DNA of 64,000 bases, from the NCBI RefSeq assembly GCF_022539315.1, contig NC_066326.1:13284601-13348600 (forward strand), given 5' to 3'. This DNA comes from Serinus canaria (lineage: Eukaryota > Chordata > Aves > Passeriformes > Fringillidae). The notes beneath the pieces are model-generated. The model was not told the DNA's origin and did not search any database. It saw nothing but the letters and a program-made list of their open reading frames with translations. Each line of letters starts with the position of its first letter. Within the stretch, counting starts at the first letter, position 1. A program made the position numbers and the translations under genes. Shown piece after piece: positions 59,941 to 64,000 of the stretch.

Positions 59941-62900
59941 CTTGCCTCAAATTTCTGCCTGGAAATAAGAGGCAGAACATGGAATCCAGAGGAAAGGCTC
60001 TCTGCAAAGACAGCTAAAGAGGTCTGGGGCAGGAATTATCCAGCAGGAGAACAAAAGCCCAGGGCAGAGGAAAGCATGGAGAGGATGGAAGAGCAGAGGA
60101 AAGAGGCAGAGCCTGGGCAGGTGCCTGCCCTGCAAACACCTCGGTCACCCTGCCCTGGTGTAGCCCTGGCTCCTCCTTCCCACAGCTGCCTAAAAACGCT
60201 CTGGAAACAGCACGGTCTGTGCTGTCCCTGCAGTGCCTGCCTGGGGGGACAGAGAACTCGTGGGGAGAACACTGGAGCTCCAGTGCCTGGGTGTCCAGTG
60301 GTGAAGCTCCCTGGGCTGCTGTCAGAAAGAAGCAGCAAAGGGGCATTGCTGAGAGCATTATCCTCTAAAAATGCCTTTTGCCAGAACTTCCTTCTCCTGG
60401 AAGTTCTTGAAAATTGCTTTGTTTCAATGGAAATGCCTGCCAATGACACAAAAGCCTTTAAAATATGCTGACCGTGTCACGATCTTCATTTGCATATTAA
60501 TAGATCTCTCTCTCTCGGGATTAATTGCCTTCCCAACAGAACCCTGCAATCCCAATTACTCAGGTTTGTTCTGGGTCTGAGGGTGGGGATGGACCCTGCA
60601 GTGACTGCAATTTTACTGTTTCATAACTTGGAATTTCTCAGCATTTACCTTTTCTAAGAAATTTCCAGTACTAATGGGCAGCATGAAGTCGAGACAGACC
60701 TTTCAAACCAAGCTTATCCCATTCAGGGTTTATATTCTGCAATTATTCAATTTATGATTTTTAAATAGGAGGACAAATTAAGACATTTGACTGTAGAACT
60801 CTACAAAGTGGATAAATAGCACATTAAAAAGGAATTTATATACAATATTATAACTATGGAAGCTAGAAACTTGAGTGCAGTGATTATCTCAAATTCCTTA
60901 CTTTGCAAAAAGGGAATTTTATTGAGAAAATACCATGCCAGGTTATTCTTTCATACAGGCTATTCTCAACACATGCTTAATAAGGCCAGATGTCTTTAGT
61001 CTCTTCTACAGGCAGAAAGAAAAATATTTTAAAAGACCCTCACAACATACTGTGACTGGATTTTCCTAAATATGCAACAAAAATCACTTGTACCAGATAT
61101 CTGGCAATCATGGCACTTACACATTAAACAATCACAGAACTTAAACATCCTCAACTAAAAAAAAATACCTAACTTACCCAGCATTCACGTGACTAGAGCT
61201 CAACAGGAAATATGACAAAGGGAACAGGGAATTTCTAATTTATTGCAGTGACCTGCAATACAAGAATGCACTTTACAGATTCCAGATTCAAAATAAACCC
61301 CTCCCAGTGCTTACCTATTTAACTTTTCCCCTAAAATGGATAACTAGGGTGAGGGGGACAGAGTAAAGCCCTATTCCAGAGTAGACACTAAAACCTTTTC
61401 TGTTGGTTTACCTTGCAGATATTCCAAAATTCTTTGGAAAATATGTATTCATTTCTGTTTACAATCTTTTTTTCCCAAAGTATTTTCCCCACTCAGTCTT
61501 CTGGTTCATCCTTTCTGTAAATAGATTTTATACAAGTTGAAACACTTTTCAAAAGGCACAGGAGGAATTTCCTGAACACTGTACTTGGCACAGCTGGGAA
61601 TACACTGTCTTTAATGACATTCATTTCAGTGCTTTTTGAGCCCAAGGATATGCAGAAAATAACAGCAAAAAGTAGTTTTATAAAACATCACCACAGTAAT
61701 TACCATATCCTTTTTTGCACTACTGCTGTTCCAAAGCCTCTGTCTCTGCTACTTAGTGCCTTTCAGAGGAAGCAGAAAAAATTCTCTGCTTTTGCTGTTC
61801 TGATGTTATCAGTGATCAACTTTGACAGACACAATAACAAAAACCAAAGATTTTAATCAGCTAATAAGGAAAGCTCAGTTGTGATGCACTTTTTGGTTTT
61901 CTCAGGTAGAACAGGGCAAAAATATTCAAGGGGATAAGAGAAATAAGTATACAAAAAGAACATCATTCAAGATTCTAAACATAATTCCAGCAGGCTCCAT
62001 GGAAGGCTCTGCAGGACTTCCCATTTAGGCAAGGCTGTCCTATGTGGATGAAGGGCCAAAGACACCTCCACAGCATTTCAGGAAAAGAAGGCTTGCTTCT
62101 CCCATGTGGGAAAACCAGGTCAAGTCAGATATCTTAAATATAATCCTCTTTGTGAGCAAAAGGCTGCAAAATGCTTTCTTTAAACACTAACTACTGTTAA
62201 TCCTTGCTTTAAAAAAACCTACTTTCTACACCAAGCAAACTGTGTAAAAAGCAAAGTGTTGAGATCAAGTTACAATAACCAGGGGGGTAGGATAGTTTTA
62301 CACGATATTGAGAGCCCATTTCTGCCAACACATCCATGTAGCAATTGCAGGTTTGTGTGCTGTGCAAATCTGATCATCAGGACTGCTGATCCTGTGCCTG
62401 GTTTCTAAATTGCTCCAAGTGCCCCTGATTTCCCTGATAGGAGGAGTCAGCATGAGGTCCAGTCACCTGGGCTGGAAGGGGACTGTGTGCTCACACCAGA
62501 TTTAGTGGATTAAAAAGGGGATAATGGCTAAAGAAAATATTTGGCTAACACTTCATTATGTGTGATACAACACAATGCCCTCAACAGGATCCAGTCTTGG
62601 TGGTTTAGCCCCATAAATGAATTTTATACACTGATGAATCTCAAAATGTTCTTAAATAAACTCTCTAAGAGTTAAATAGAAAATATGTTGACTGTAAAGC
62701 ACCACAAAAGATCACCTATTTCCAACAGGTGTGATCCATTCTACAAATACTGTGTTGGACCATTTCCCTTGGTAGGGATGTTTATAAATTGCATCAAGAG
62801 ACTGCAAGCCAAATTCACACAACCCTTTTGGCTTTACCACAATTATTGCTTTAGTGAAGCTTCAGAAAGGCTTGAAGCTTCTGATCAAAAAGGGATTGTA

Positions 62901-64000
62901 AATCCTATTAAAATGGATTAAGGAAAACATTGCACATTGCTAAAAATATCTAGCACAATTTAAGAAGATCTTCAAATGCTACCATTGCATCACACTGATA
63001 AGATTTTAGCAAAATGTAGGTTTTAAAAAAAAAAAGGCAGCTGTGTTTCTATTAGAACACATTTTGCATGGACATGACAGTATTTTTCATTCATCCTGCT
63101 GTCCCTACAAGCCTCCTTGCAGGTCGTGTTTTATCCCCACCAGCTTCTTCCTGCAGGTTCCAGCCTGTTCCCCTGTGACACTTCAAAGAGGTGCCTGATG
63201 TTCCAGCTCTGCTCCCTGGCACAGGGACTCCCTTCTGTCTGGCACTGTGCAGGTACAGCCAGCTTCCACAGGGGCCACTGATCAGCTGGGAACAGCTGAG
63301 CACACTGAGCAAAGCTGGGAAACCTGAGATCAATCTTCCTAAAAAGATTTGGGGTTTTTTATTTTTTTTTCCTTTTGTACTTTTGTATTTACATAGAAAT
63401 TAAAACATGCAATTAATAAACCCCAAGGGCAATTATGTGAGAGGAAGATTTTGTTAAAATGAGTTCAAGAAATAGTAGGAAAGGTCTGGTCTCTTCTTAT
63501 TTCATGTTCCTGTTCTTCTTGATAGGCTGTCCATGTTTTCCACATATATTCTCATCTGTATTAAACTGCACAGCATTGATTTGTCTTGACAGAGTGAGCC
63601 CTGTTTCTATGGTAAGATTATTTTTTTTTTGAGAAATCTGAGATTTTGGAGTTTAGGTTGATCCACAACCTGTAATGGGCTCAGATTCCCAGGATACAGA
63701 AGCTCTTACAGAGCTGACAAGGCTTGCCAGTAGGTTTTTTGGGACCAAGCACAGACCTTTGTAGTGACTGCAGCCCTCCAGCTCCGTCAGTCAGCTCCTA
63801 ATGTTTAGTCACTTTAAACATTTCTTTAAACTTTTAAACATTTTATGTTCAGAAAATTGTGCATTTCCACAGCTGTCTAAGAAACAGGATTTAATGTACA
63901 GAAGTCCCAATTTTTCTCTCATTGAAGAGAGGAAGCATTTCTAATGCATCCAGAGATTTGTTTACACTGGAACTTTGACATATTAAATTAAATTAATCGA
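59941..64000. other. Intronic stretch without recognised genes
   Basis: A GC-rich patch (60.04-60.33 kb) follows the CR1 end and carries overlapping frames on both strands, the longest 177 codons (59938-60471); none is recognisable. The rest is AT-rich intron without visible features. Confidence 0.65.

Larger units (their letters stand above)
22038..64000 (-). other. CACNA2D3: 3' part of the CACNA2D3 intron preceding the exon
   Basis: Inferred from the exon acceptor at 22038. The preceding coding segment (ending with residues like YSGSQLLQK) was not found at higher coordinates, so the intron is at least about 42 kb. It holds all three CR1 copies, both MIR relics, the long hairpin and both CpG-containing islands. 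Confidence 0.83.

Noticed and set aside
1..64000. The many open reading frames of 60-190 codons on both strands
   Set aside because: They overlap each other freely, show no known domains, lack consistent codon bias, and cluster in GC-rich patches where stop codons are rare. They are chance frames in intron, apart from the decayed CR1 pieces and the CACNA2D3 exon.
22038..64000. The preceding CACNA2D3 exon (ending like YSGSQLLQK)
   Set aside because: Looked for its reverse complement and found no stretch with matching codons and splice sites.
1..64000. CRISPR arrays, rRNA, tRNA genes, operons, phage or plasmid features
   Set aside because: Nothing resembling these was seen; the exon with GT-AG splice sites and the CR1 repeats mark the DNA as vertebrate nuclear intron.

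Overview
This is vertebrate nuclear DNA that is almost entirely non-coding, and I read it as the inside of one very large gene. The animal is a bird (inference), probably a songbird. The recognisable interspersed repeats are CR1 LINE copies: three, one of them long. There are also two eroded MIR-type SINE relics. Alu, L1 and bacterial gene structure are absent, and the DNA is AT-rich, repeat-poor and mostly CpG-depleted.

The only protein-coding sequence I can support is a single 117-bp exon on the minus strand at 21921-22037. It has a strong polypyrimidine/AG acceptor and a GTGAGC donor. Its 39 codons match, as I remember the human protein, residues of about 69-107 of CACNA2D3, the alpha2delta-3 auxiliary subunit of voltage-gated calcium channels. 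That makes 22038-64000 the 3' part of the preceding intron and 1-21920 the 5' part of the following intron. I looked for the flanking exons and did not find them, which fits the very long introns of this gene.

Layout in window order. 1-21920 is intron with a T-rich tract near 1.8 kb, a diverged ~130-bp repeat present twice (4767-4898 and 6501-6624), an ATT-rich stretch near 7.85 kb, and a perfect 26-bp palindrome at 18937-18962. The exon follows. 22038-48100 is intron with a MIR relic near 28.4 kb, a G-rich run followed by a 50-bp-arm hairpin at 31.9-32.07 kb, a pyrimidine-rich cassette at 35.55-36.07 kb, a second MIR relic at 39.2 kb, a GC-rich CpG-poor block at 42.8-43.3 kb and a short CR1 end at 46.3 kb. 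48.1-49.06 kb is a block that has kept many CpGs and carries a structured forkhead-like palindrome; it is my best candidate for a conserved regulatory element. 49.07-50.79 kb is a dead CR1 with a recognisable decayed reverse transcriptase reading frame. 57.95-58.26 kb is a second CpG-containing island at the start of the longest open frame in the window (259 codons, unrecognised). 59.78-59.94 kb is a third CR1 end.

I see no evidence for a novel multi-gene system, CRISPR array, virus or operon. The most unusual signals are structural: several inverted repeats with perfect or near-perfect arms and very short loops. The largest (49 of 50 positions complementary) would fold into a long hairpin in CACNA2D3 pre-mRNA. 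All homology statements are from reading and memory; no database search was run.
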